This document shows positions 1 through 8,400 of a stretch of 64,000 nt of DNA, piece by piece. How positions within the stretch are numbered: position 1 is the stretch's first letter; each line of letters opens with the position of its first letter. The notes under the pieces were generated by a model. The model was not told the origin of the DNA. It was given only the letters and a program-made list of their open reading frames with translations, and ran no database searches. Origin of the DNA: DATKFM01 sp963810485 (GTDB lineage Bacteria; Pseudomonadota; Alphaproteobacteria; Dongiales; Dongiaceae); the NCBI GenBank assembly GCA_963810485.1, contig CAWENQ010000008.1, positions 300,116 to 364,115 on the forward strand, in the 5' to 3' direction. The translations under genes and the position numbers were made by a program.

Positions 1-175
1 GTTCGGCATTGATGGAGTCCTCGATCTTGCGCAGGGTATCGAGGTCGCGCGCCGCCAGCGCGACATTGGCCCCCGCCCGCGCCAGCCCCATCGCCAGTGC
101 CGCGCCGATGCCGCGGCTGGCGCCCGTGATCAGCGCCCGCCGTCCCTCGAGCGAGAAGGAAGGATTCTCAGCCAT
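1..175 (-). CDS. SDR family oxidoreductase, N-terminal fragment
   Basis: Only the first 58 or so residues are in the window; the gene runs off the left edge. The translated start (MAENPSFSLEGRRALITG) leads into the Rossmann glycine motif TGASRGIG and the following ARAGANVALAARD strand typical of classical short-chain dehydrogenases. The catalytic Ser-Tyr-Lys part is outside the window, so substrate and cofactor cannot be assigned. It is transcribed divergently from the neighbouring kinase-fold gene, with a short shared upstream region. Confidence 0.85.
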   Translation of the reverse strand, partial: MAENPSFSLEGRRALITGASRGIGAALAMGLARAGANVALAARDLDTLRKIEDSINAE

Positions 176-258
176 CGCCGCACTCCCCGTTTGCCGTTTT
201 CCCGGCGGTCCGGCGATTGTATAGAACGGCCTTCCGCCGGCTGCAAAATCCCTGCGAC

Positions 259-1554
259 ATGACAGTCCCCGACAGCGCCGATCATCCGACTGCCCGCGCC
301 CGCGCCTTGGCCAAGGCGGGCGACTACGAGGGCGCCGGGCGCGTCATCGCCGAGCTGGTGCGCGAAGCCTTTGGGCTTGCGGCGACGACAGCCACGATCA
401 ACCGGGATCAATACAGCTTGAACTCGCTCAACGGCATCGTCGCGATCGGCGACGGCAGCGAATACTTCTTCAAGTTCCACCAGGAGGAGGGCGAGGGCGA
501 TACGGTGGCCGAATACTACCGGGCGGAGACGCTGCGCGAGGCCGGCTATCCGGTCGATGTGCCGGCCTTTGCCTCGCGCGAGGTGGGACGGCAGATCTTG
601 CTCTACCGCCGCCGCCATGACCGCCGCTTCGCCGATCTCTGCCGCGCGGCGGAATTGGACGGCACGATCGATACTGCGCCGCTGGTCCGGGCGCAGCGAG
701 CTCTCGACTGCATCATCGGCGAGCGTTACCTGGCGACACTACACAGCGCCACAGCGGACGAGGCGGCGGCGGAACCTGTGCACCGGCTGTTCCACGCACG
801 GCTGGTCGATCCCGACGCGCCGGAGAGGTTGGGCGGCCGCGCGGCGCGGTTCTATCTGGATCAGCCGTTCCAGTTCCCGGGGCTGAACACGCATTGGCGC
901 GACATCGGCCATCGCCGCTGGCGCATCAACGCTGTCGACTATCAGGGCACCCTGGCCGGCCTGTTCGAGGGGAGCCGGCAACTCCTCGCGCCATCGAACT
1001 TCGCCGGCGCGGCGGTGGTGGCCCATGGTGACGCCCACAATGCCAATGTCTGGTGCGAGGGTGCGGAAAGCGCGGCGCCGCGGCTGGTGTTCTTCGATCC
1101 CGCCTTTGCCGGCTCCCATGTGCCGATGCTGCTGGCGGAGATCAAGGCGACCTTTCACAACATCTTCGCCCATCCGTTCTGGCTCTATGATGCGCAACTG
1201 GCGGCGGAAAAATACCGGGCCGCTATTCGGCTCCGGGGCGAAGTTTTGGAGGTCGAGCATGACTCGCGGCTCTCCGATCTCCGCACCGCCTTCCTGGACT
1301 CGAAGTTCCGGCAGGTCTGGCGCCCGCTGCTGACCGAACTCAAGCGCCGCGGGCTGCTGCCAGCGAATTGGCGGCGCATCATCCGCTGCGCCCTGTTCTG
1401 CTGCCCGACTCTGGTGATGAACCTGCGGGCCGGGGCGGGCGACCATAATCCCGTGAGTTCCGCCATTGGCCTGGCGGTGGCAATCATGGCCGGAAGCGAG
1501 CCGGCCACCGGCCGCGATTTCTTGTCGACAATGCTCGACGATCTCGACCTCTGA
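259..1554 (+). CDS. APH-fold phosphotransferase family protein
   Basis: A 431-residue protein of the aminoglycoside phosphotransferase/choline kinase fold. The Brenner-type catalytic motif HGDAHNAN (about residues 256-262) and the metal-binding Asp of FFDPAF (about D280) are both present. The N-lobe strand YFFKFHQ supplies a plausible ATP-binding Lys. The ATG at 259 is preferred over an upstream in-frame start because the extension is Arg-rich and unlike the family. The substrate (sugar, choline-like or other small molecule) cannot be read from the sequence. A resistance function is not implied, since most chromosomal members of this fold act in metabolism. Confidence 0.75.
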   Translation: MTVPDSADHPTARARALAKAGDYEGAGRVIAELVREAFGLAATTATINRDQYSLNSLNGIVAIGDGSEYFFKFHQEEGEGDTVAEYYRAETLREAGYPVDVPAFASREVGRQILLYRRRHDRRFADLCRAAELDGTIDTAPLVRAQRALDCIIGERYLATLHSATADEAAAEPVHRLFHARLVDPDAPERLGGRAARFYLDQPFQFPGLNTHWRDIGHRRWRINAVDYQGTLAGLFEGSRQLLAPSNFAGAAVVAHGDAHNANVWCEGAESAAPRLVFFDPAFAGSHVPMLLAEIKATFHNIFAHPFWLYDAQLAAEKYRAAIRLRGEVLEVEHDSRLSDLRTAFLDSKFRQVWRPLLTELKRRGLLPANWRRIIRCALFCCPTLVMNLRAGAGDHNPVSSAIGLAVAIMAGSEPATGRDFLSTMLDDLDL

Positions 1555-1660
1555 CGACGGCGGCAAGCGGGCGTCCGCAATCTGCCGTAATCCTGTCCGG
1601 GAATTTTTCTCCCTGGCCCCGTGTTTTCCTGGTGGCAGCATTTCTCATGCATTTTAGCAA

Positions 1661-1670
1661 TTGTGCACAA
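1661..1670. promoter_or_regulatory. perfect 10-bp palindrome TTGTGCACAA upstream of aminotransferase
   Basis: The sequence is a perfect dyad in the AT-richer gap before the aminotransferase gene, about 110 bases upstream of its start. It has the form of a dimeric regulator operator (TTGT-GC-ACAA, GntR- or MarR-like). No regulator gene is adjacent, so this is only a candidate site. Confidence 0.2.
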
Positions 1671-1781
1671 GAGCTTAGCAGCGTTACAAATGCACTGCGG
1701 ATGCGGCCGTGCTAGGCTGCGCCAAATTTCAGCGGCGCGGGCCGATCCCTGGCCTCGCTTATCTTGGTTCGAGGACACAGA

Positions 1782-3176
1782 ATGCCCCTGGATCTGAATC
1801 AGCTCCTCGCCGATCGCGGCGGCGAGAAATATGCGCTGACCGAGCGCTATCTCAACGCGCAGATGGTCCGCGTGCTGAAGACCATCGGCTTCGATGTGAA
1901 CTTCACCTCGGCCGAAGGGCCGTACATCACCGATGAAGCGGGCGCGCGCTATCTCGATCTTCTCAGCGGCTTCGGCGTCTTTGCCGTCGGCCGCAACCAT
2001 CCCCATGTCATCGACACGCTGAAGCAGACGCTGGACGCCAACCTTGCCAATCTGGTGCAGATGGATGTTTCGCCGCTGGCCGGACTTCTGGCCGAGCGGC
2101 TGCTGCGGCTGACCCCCGGCATGGAGCGCGTGTTCTTCTGCTCCACCGGTTCCGAAGCGGTGGAAAGCGCCATCAAGTTCGCCCGTATCGCCACCGGCCG
2201 CGGCAAGATCGTCTATTGCAGCCATGCCTTCCACGGCCTGACCATGGGTGCCTTGTCGCTGAACGGCAGCGATGTGTTCAAGAAGGGCTTCGGGCCGCTG
2301 CTGCCCGATTGCCTGCAGGTGCCGTTCAACGATCTGCCGGCGCTGGAGCAGGCGCTGCGCGGCAACGATGTCGCCGCCTTCATCGTCGAACCGATCCAGG
2401 GCAAGGGCGTCTATATGCCCGATGACGACTATCTGCCGGAAGCGCTGAAGCTCTGCCGCAAGCACGGCGCGCTGTTCGTCGCCGACGAGATCCAGACCGG
2501 CCTCGGCCGAACCGGCCGCTTCCTGGCGCTGGAGCACTGGGGCGTCGAGGCCGACATGGTGCTGATCTCCAAGGCGCTATCAGGCGGCTTCGTGCCCGTG
2601 GGCGCGTTGCTGACCAAGAACTGGATCTTCGCCAAGCTGTTCGACCGCATGGACCGGGCGCTGGTCCATGGCTCCACCTTCAGCAAGAACGACCTGGCGA
2701 TGGCGGCCGGCCTGGCGACGCTGGACGTGATCGAGAACGAGAAGCTGATCGCCCGCGCCGAGGTGCTGGGCGAGGGCATCCTCAACGATTTCCGGGTCAT
2801 GCGCGACAAGTACGAGCTGGTGAAGGATGTGCGCGGCAAGGGACTGATGATCGGCATCGAATTCGGCACGCCGAAGAGCCTGACGCTGAAGGCCACCTGG
2901 AGCATGCTGGAGGCGGCCAGCAAGGGCCTGTTCTGCCAGATGGTGCTGATCCCCCTGTTCAAGGATCACAAGATCCTCTGCCAGGTCTCCGGCCCGGGCG
3001 TGCATATCATCAAGCTGCTGCCGGCATTGGTCATCGGCGACCGGGACCGCGCCTGGATCCGCAATGCCTTTGACGCGGCCATCGCCGACTGTCACCGGGT
3101 GCCCGGCGCGGTCTGGGACCTCGGCCGCAATCTCGCCACGCACGCCATAAAATCCCGCGCCGGCCGGGCGGCATAG
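1782..3176 (+). CDS. class III PLP-dependent aminotransferase
   Basis: A 464-residue fold-type I aminotransferase of the ornithine/acetylornithine/diaminobutyrate group. Visible landmarks are FFCSTGSEAVESAIK (phosphate-binding region), HAFHGLTMGALS, the VEPIQGKG strand, the cofactor Asp in FVADEIQTGLGRTG, and the Schiff-base Lys in ISKALSGGFVPVGA (about K264). Length and motif order are complete. The ATG at 1782 (MPLDLNQ) is chosen over a GTG six codons upstream. The C-terminal stretch after residue 430 is not part of the conserved fold. The gene sits just upstream of the Nif11/LanM-like pair, separated by about 285 bases, so co-transcription is uncertain. The amino donor and acceptor are unknown. 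Confidence 0.85.
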   Translation: MPLDLNQLLADRGGEKYALTERYLNAQMVRVLKTIGFDVNFTSAEGPYITDEAGARYLDLLSGFGVFAVGRNHPHVIDTLKQTLDANLANLVQMDVSPLAGLLAERLLRLTPGMERVFFCSTGSEAVESAIKFARIATGRGKIVYCSHAFHGLTMGALSLNGSDVFKKGFGPLLPDCLQVPFNDLPALEQALRGNDVAAFIVEPIQGKGVYMPDDDYLPEALKLCRKHGALFVADEIQTGLGRTGRFLALEHWGVEADMVLISKALSGGFVPVGALLTKNWIFAKLFDRMDRALVHGSTFSKNDLAMAAGLATLDVIENEKLIARAEVLGEGILNDFRVMRDKYELVKDVRGKGLMIGIEFGTPKSLTLKATWSMLEAASKGLFCQMVLIPLFKDHKILCQVSGPGVHIIKLLPALVIGDRDRAWIRNAFDAAIADCHRVPGAVWDLGRNLATHAIKSRAGRAA

Positions 3177-3461
3177 GCTGGTTCGACCGCCGCTCGAAGG
3201 ACGCATTCCATTGCCGCAACTTTAATGCGTCGTTGACGTATTCCTGCGTTCGCCGCGCCTACTCCACATGAATTCTCGGAATGCAATCTCATAGTTGTCG
3301 GGCTCCTGCCCGTGACTGGAGTCGCGTTGTGACTTTTTTGGCGCACCGGGAAACCCGGGCCTTTTGTGCGCACCGTCACAGGATTTAATTCAAGCATCGG
3401 CTATCAAGGCTGACCTGACTGATACAGCAACCGATTTGCATTGACGCCTCTGGAGGCCCGG

Positions 3462-3797
3462 ATGAAGCGCACCAACCCCCTTGATTTTCTTGCCCATGCC
3501 CAAAAGAACCCGAAGCTCAGCAACCGGGTGCTTGCTGCCGTCGAGCGCGGCAACATGGTGACGGCGGAAGAGATTCTGCAGATCGCCAAGGAATTCGGTT
3601 ACGCTTTCACGCGCCAGAAATTCGAAAAGGCGGTGAAGACAACGATCGCGAAACAGTTCAAGGACAAGGATCTCAGCGCGGAGCAGGTGGCCAAGAAAAA
3701 GAAGAAGCCGATCATCAAGAAGCCGCCCTTGAGTTCCTGCGCCCGCGGCTGCCTGAGCTACACCGTCAGCTGGCATCCGAGCAGAAGCACAACATAA
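3462..3797 (+). CDS. Nif11-type (proteusin-like) RiPP precursor peptide
   Basis: A 111-residue protein. Residues 1-70 match the Nif11 leader pattern: NPLDFLAHAQKNPKL, EEILQIAKEFGYAFT, and a following charged helix. It then has a Lys-rich linker (VAKKKKKPIIKKPP) and a short C-terminal tail rich in Ser, Thr and Cys that begins SSCARGCLSYTVSW and ends SRSTT. That layout fits a RiPP leader plus core. No Gly-Gly or Gly-Ala cleavage motif is seen; the nearest equivalent is LSAEQVAK before the Lys run. The ATG at 3462 is chosen over an upstream TTG because GGAGG lies five bases before it. It is followed after 64 bases by the LanM-type dehydratase. Caution: a one-base indel would change the tail, and such indels occur elsewhere in this window. 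Confidence 0.7.
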   Translation: MKRTNPLDFLAHAQKNPKLSNRVLAAVERGNMVTAEEILQIAKEFGYAFTRQKFEKAVKTTIAKQFKDKDLSAEQVAKKKKKPIIKKPPLSSCARGCLSYTVSWHPSRSTT

Positions 3798-3861
3798 TTT
3801 TTCCGGTTTTGCGCCGGTGGGTGATGCGCGCCGCCGGCAAGGGAACAGGGAGGGCGACGTC

Positions 3862-5816
3862 ATGCCCGAATCGAACCTTGTCGGCGGCGTGATCCAAGCC
3901 GTTGCCGCCCGGGCCACGCCGCTGTGGGAGCGGGCCAGCGCCGCCGGTCTTCCGGCGGATGGCTACGATCCCAGGATAGCGCGAGAACGGCGACGGCAAT
4001 GGCGGCGGATTCTCGGCAGCAGCGAATTGCTGCGCCGCCGCCTGCGCGCGGCCGATTTGGCGCCAGAGCAGGTGGAAAGATTGCTGGGCGGTGCAAGCGG
4101 TCCAGCCGAGCCGCCATCCTGGACAAAGCTGCTGGCTCGATGGCTCGAAGGCCCGGCTGCCAGCCCAATGCCCACAGCCTTCGCCGATCGCGCCTTGGCT
4201 GCGGAATCCCCTCTGCCGTTCGAAGAAATTCTGCTGCCGCTGTTGCGGCTGGCGCGGGCGAATGCGGCGGCCAGAGCCGGCGCCGCGGCGGCGGTCTTGG
4301 GCGAACGGGCGACCATCGACCTGGAGCGGCAGCTTCTGGCCCATCTCGCCTTTGTCGGCAGCCTTACATTCGGGCAGGATTTTCTCGAGTTCCGCTTTCG
4401 CCAGGCGCCGGTGTCGGCGCTCGCTGATGTCTGGTCGCGCCGGCCGCGATCGACGGAAATCTACGATGCCTATATCCGTCACCTGCAGGACGGCGGGCTG
4501 CGCGACCTTTTCGAGCGCTTTCCCGTGCTGGCGCGGCTGCTTTGCCAATCCGCCGAGCAATGGATTGCGGCGTCGGCGAATCTCTGCCGCCGCTTCGCCG
4601 CGGATTTCTCGGCGCTGGTGGAAACTTTCGGAATAACGGCGCCTGAAGCGGCTGGCGCCTTGACCGAGATCCGCACCGATCTCTCCGACCGTCATCGCGG
4701 CGGCCTCAGCGTCTGCGAATGCCTACTCAGCAGCGGTGAACGCCTGATGTACAAGCCGCGCACGGTGCGGCCGGAAGCGGCCTTCTATGGTTTCGTGGAG
4801 CGGTTCAACCGCCTGGACCTGCCATTGGAGTTGAAAGTGGTCCGCAGTCTCGACCGCGGCAGCCATGGCTGGGTCGAGCATGTGCCGGCGGTGCCATGCA
4901 ATTCGGCGGCCGAAGTCGCGGACTACTACAACCGTGCCGGCATGCTGCTGGCGGTGTTGCATCTTCTCGCGGTCACCGATGTTCATTGCGAGAATCTGAT
5001 TGCCCATGGCAGCCAGCCGGTGGTGGTGGATCTGGAGACGCTGCTCAGCGAACGGCCGCCGGCACGACGCCGCGAGATCGGCGACGGCAACTCGATCCTC
5101 CGCACCGGCTTGCTGCCGCAGTGGGAGACCGCGCCCGATGGCAAGCGCTACGACCTCAGCGCCCTCGGCGCCGACGAGCGGCAGGATCCGGGCCTGCGGC
5201 ACTCCACCTGGAAGAACGTCAATACCGACCAGATGGCGCTGGTGCAGGATGCCGGCGGTGCGCGGCCGGCGGCTACCGGGTGCGGCTGGGTGATGAGTCA
5301 CCGACCGTCGCCGCCTATCTGCCGCAGTTCGTCGCCGGATTCAAAGCAGCCTACGAGAGGCTCCTGTCAAACCGCGCGACACTGCTCGCAGATCGCGAGC
5401 TGGCGGCGGCGTTCGAGGATCTGGAATTGCGAGTGCTGGTGCGCAACACCGACACCTATACGCGCCTGCAATTGCATCTGCTGCATCCCGACTATCTCCG
5501 GGACGGCATCGACCGCAGCCTGGAACTGGAATGGCTGGCCCGGCCGCTTTGCGCCACGGTCCGCCCGCGCCGCGGCCGCGCGCAGGTCTATGAGGGCGAG
5601 CGCCGTGCCATGGAAGCGCTGGACATCCCCCATTTCGGCACCGGCGGCTGGCGCGAACTGGAGATCGCCGATGACGACGAGGATTTCCGCCTGCTGTGCG
5701 GAGAGCGCAATTCGGCGGTGTTCCGCCGGCGCCTGCAAAATCTCAGCGATGCCGACTGCACACGGCAGGTCGCGGTCATCGAGGAGTCGATCATTTCGCG
5801 ATTTGCCGCCGGGTGA
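3862..5816 (+). CDS. stand-alone LanM-type dehydratase (PoyF-like), one frameshift, no cyclase domain
   Basis: About 651 residues after correcting a one-base loss near 5261-5272. The protein matches the N-terminal dehydratase half of class II lanthipeptide synthetases (DUF4135). Kinase-like residues are present: K298 in LMYKPRT, D373/H375/N378 in TDVHCEN, and D390 in VVVDLETL. The elimination-site pair also appears in VRNTDTYT (about R528 and T534), with the same R-x5-T spacing as CylM R506/T512. The domain-ending DIPHF motif is present and the gene stops soon after it, so the roughly 400-residue LanC-like cyclase is missing entirely. Stand-alone LanM dehydratases are known from proteusin clusters (PoyF in polytheonamide). 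The ATG at 3862 follows an AGGGAGGG-like ribosome site. Predicted role: phosphorylate and dehydrate Ser/Thr in the adjacent Nif11-led peptide. Confidence 0.75.
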
Positions 5817-5872
5817 CCCGGCGCATCACCGTCCCGCGTTGAGGCAGACGGAGAGCTCAGGCGCAATGCAAC

Positions 5873-7222
5873 TCAGCCCACCGCCGCCGCGATCACCGGC
5901 GCGCGCACGCTGAGGAATTCATCGATGGCGGCGCAGAATTTGTCGTGATCTTCTGCCATCATCGGCAGCGACAGGCTGATGAATCCGCGGCGGGCCATGT
6001 ACTGCCCCTGAGCCAGCAGGTCCAGATGCAGCAGCTTCTGGATGTCGGCGATGCGCGCGGCATGGACGGCGTCGCGGGTCCAGACATCCTGGGGCCGGGT
6101 GATCGGTCCGTCATGGAAATGCAGGCCCATGATCGATCCCACCCCCTTCGCCTGCAGCGGCAGCTTGTGTTTCTCTGCCAGGCCGTTGATGCGCTCGCGC
6201 AGGGCGTCGCCGTCGGCGGTTAGCTTGTCGGCGGCCTCGTCGGTGTAGATCTTCGTCAGGCCGGCGAGGCCCGCCGCCATGGAGAAGACGTTATTGTTGA
6301 AGGTGCCGGCATGGCCGACGCCATCGGGCCGCCGGGGATCGAAGCGGTCCATGATTTCCGCGCGGCCGCCGAAACCGCCGAAGCTGGCGCCGCCGCCGAG
6401 ATACTTGCCGAAGCTGGTGAGATCGGGTGTCACGCCCAGCTTCTTCTGCAGGCCGCCTGACGAGAGGCGCGAGGTCATCACCTCGTCGAAGATCAGGACG
6501 ATGCCCAGGCGAGAGCAGGCGCTGCGGATCGCCTTGAGGAATTCCTGATCCGCCGGGATTCCACCGGCGGCACCCATCATCGGCTCGATCAGCACGGCGG
6601 CCAGGTCGGGCGAATTCTTGTTGATCAGCGCCAGCGTCGAATCGATGTCGTTGTAATGGCCGATGATCCAGGGGAAGGGCGCGTTGATCGGCGATTTCTG
6701 CTGGCCGAAATAGAACACGCCGCCGTGATAGGCGCCGTGGAACACCATGACGGTAGAGCGCCCGGTATGCAGCCGCGCCGCGGAGATGGCGAACAGATTG
6801 CCTTCGGTGCCGGAATTGCAGAAGCGAATCCGCTCCACCGAGGGGAAACGCCGGCACATCTCCGCCGCCAGCTCGGCTTCGTAGACGTTGTGGCCGCCCA
6901 GCGCGAAGCCGTCATCGACGGCCTTGTGCAGCGCCGCCTGCAGCACCGGGTTGGAGTGTCCGTAGAGCCCGGCGGTGTATTCGCCGAGATAGTCGGTGTA
7001 GCCATGGCCATCGACGTCATCGATGCGGCAGCCCTGGCCGCCGTTCAGCACCAGGGGAAACGGCGAATAGAACAACACCGTGCGGGTATTGCCGCCGGGC
7101 ATATGCGCGACGGCGGCATCGTGGCGGCGCTTGCTCTCGGGGTTGGCGGCGACATAGCGCGCTTCGGCCTCGGCGGTAACGCTGGCCAGGTCGGTATTGG
7201 AACCGGTCATGAGCTGCGACAT
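5873..7222 (-). CDS. class III aminotransferase, glutamate-1-semialdehyde aminomutase-like
   Basis: A 449-residue PLP enzyme that resembles GSA 2,1-aminomutase more than omega-aminotransferases. It has MPGGNTRTVLFYSPFP at the N-terminus, RFCNSGTEGNLFAISAAR, FHGAYHGG, IFDEVMTSR for cofactor binding and the Schiff-base Lys in FGKYLGGG (about K273). The gene is complete, with no membrane or signal segment. It is unlikely to be the tetrapyrrole HemL because the catalytic-loop context differs and it sits with a BKACE gene 53 bases upstream on the same strand, which suggests catabolism of an amino or keto acid. It converges with the dehydratase gene. Confidence 0.8.
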   Translation of the reverse strand: MSQLMTGSNTDLASVTAEAEARYVAANPESKRRHDAAVAHMPGGNTRTVLFYSPFPLVLNGGQGCRIDDVDGHGYTDYLGEYTAGLYGHSNPVLQAALHKAVDDGFALGGHNVYEAELAAEMCRRFPSVERIRFCNSGTEGNLFAISAARLHTGRSTVMVFHGAYHGGVFYFGQQKSPINAPFPWIIGHYNDIDSTLALINKNSPDLAAVLIEPMMGAAGGIPADQEFLKAIRSACSRLGIVLIFDEVMTSRLSSGGLQKKLGVTPDLTSFGKYLGGGASFGGFGGRAEIMDRFDPRRPDGVGHAGTFNNNVFSMAAGLAGLTKIYTDEAADKLTADGDALRERINGLAEKHKLPLQAKGVGSIMGLHFHDGPITRPQDVWTRDAVHAARIADIQKLLHLDLLAQGQYMARRGFISLSLPMMAEDHDKFCAAIDEFLSVRAPVIAAAVG

Positions 7223-7275
7223 CTTCAGTTTCCGATAGTCCGGCCGCCTGGGCCGTTTGCGATTGTCCCAGGTTC

Positions 7276-8106
7276 CTATTGCGGCCGCAAACCCAGCAGC
7301 TGCCGCGCTTCCGCCGGCGTGGCCGGGTGGCGGTCATATTCGCCGCAGAGACCGGCGACCCGCTTCACCAGCTCGGCGTTGCTGACGGCGAGCCGGCCCT
7401 TGTCGAAATAGACATTGTCCTCGAGGCCCGTGCGCGCATGGCCGCCGCGCTTCAGCGCCCAGTGGTTGGCGGTAAGCTGGTGGCGGCCGATGGCGGCGGC
7501 GGTCCAGGTGGCGCCCGGAAGCTGGTCCTGCAGCTCCTCGATCAGGAAGTCCAGCAGCCGCTCCCGCGCCGGCAGCGCGTTGGGAATCCCCATGACGAAT
7601 TGCACATGCACCGGCGCCTTCAAGAGGCCGCGATCAACCAGGGAGCGCGCGTTGTACAGCATGGCGAGATCGAAGATCTCCACCTCCGGCTTCACCTCCT
7701 GGCGCAACATGACTGTCGCCAGGTCGTCTACAAGCTGCGGCGGGTTCTCATAGATGATCGTGGCGAAATTCACCGAGCCCGTGGCCAGCGACGCCATGTC
7801 GGGCCGGTGCTGCAGGGAACTGCCGCGCTCGTCGGCTCTGCGGCCGCGGCCGCCAGTGGAGAACTGCACGATCATGCCCGGGCAGTGCTTGCGGATGCCC
7901 GCCTGCACCACGGCGAAACGTGCTTCATCTGAAGATGACTGGCCGCTGTCGTCGCGCACATGGATATGAACCAGGGAGGCGCCGGCCTCGAAGGCTTCAA
8001 TCGTGCTCTCGACCTGCTCTTCGGGCGAGATCGGCACGGCCGGATTCTGCGCCTTTGTGGGCTGGCTGCCGGTGATGGCGACGGTGAGGATGGCGGGCGT
8101 GGACAT
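7276..8106 (-). CDS. BKACE (DUF849) beta-keto acid cleavage enzyme
   Basis: A 276-residue TIM-barrel protein of the beta-keto acid cleavage family, which uses acetyl-CoA to split beta-keto acids into acetoacetyl-CoA or an equivalent plus a shorter product. Family landmarks visible are AITGSQPTKAQNPAVPISP, GASLVHIHVRDDSG (metal-binding His pair), QFSTGGRGR, ASLATGSVNF, FVMGIPN and the C-terminal GGHARTGLEDNVYFDKG. The specific keto acid is set by active-site residues that cannot be decoded here. It is likely co-transcribed with the downstream GSA-type aminotransferase. A second BKACE gene about 3.3 kb away belongs to a different operon. Confidence 0.9.
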   Translation of the reverse strand: MSTPAILTVAITGSQPTKAQNPAVPISPEEQVESTIEAFEAGASLVHIHVRDDSGQSSSDEARFAVVQAGIRKHCPGMIVQFSTGGRGRRADERGSSLQHRPDMASLATGSVNFATIIYENPPQLVDDLATVMLRQEVKPEVEIFDLAMLYNARSLVDRGLLKAPVHVQFVMGIPNALPARERLLDFLIEELQDQLPGATWTAAAIGRHQLTANHWALKRGGHARTGLEDNVYFDKGRLAVSNAELVKRVAGLCGEYDRHPATPAEARQLLGLRPQ

Positions 8107-8400
8107 GGAACTCCCTCAGGATGCGGCGCACCGGCTCATTAAGGCGGCGGCGCCGCGGGCTGGCAAGGCCGCGAAGGCCAAGGTTCTCTCCGGAGCCGCC
8201 GGTCCGGCACTTAGATTATTGATTTGGCAGCGTATTATCGTCGAAATCGCATTAACCATTTTGAGGAAAATAATCATACCGCCCGCCAAGTCGGCAGGAA
8301 TTATTGCATTTTAACAGTATTTCTTATCGGAGTGTTAAATGGAACTTGTCTAACTTTTTATCTAATTCACCGGGGGAAAACCTTCGGGCCTCGTAGCGTC
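8107..8400. other. AT-rich intergenic region
   Basis: About 290 bases between divergent genes, noticeably richer in A/T than its neighbours in its second half (around 8210-8380). The forward frame stays open through it, but the translation is not convincing and has low-GC third positions. It probably holds the promoters for the two flanking genes. No confident promoter or RNA element was recognised. Confidence 0.4.
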
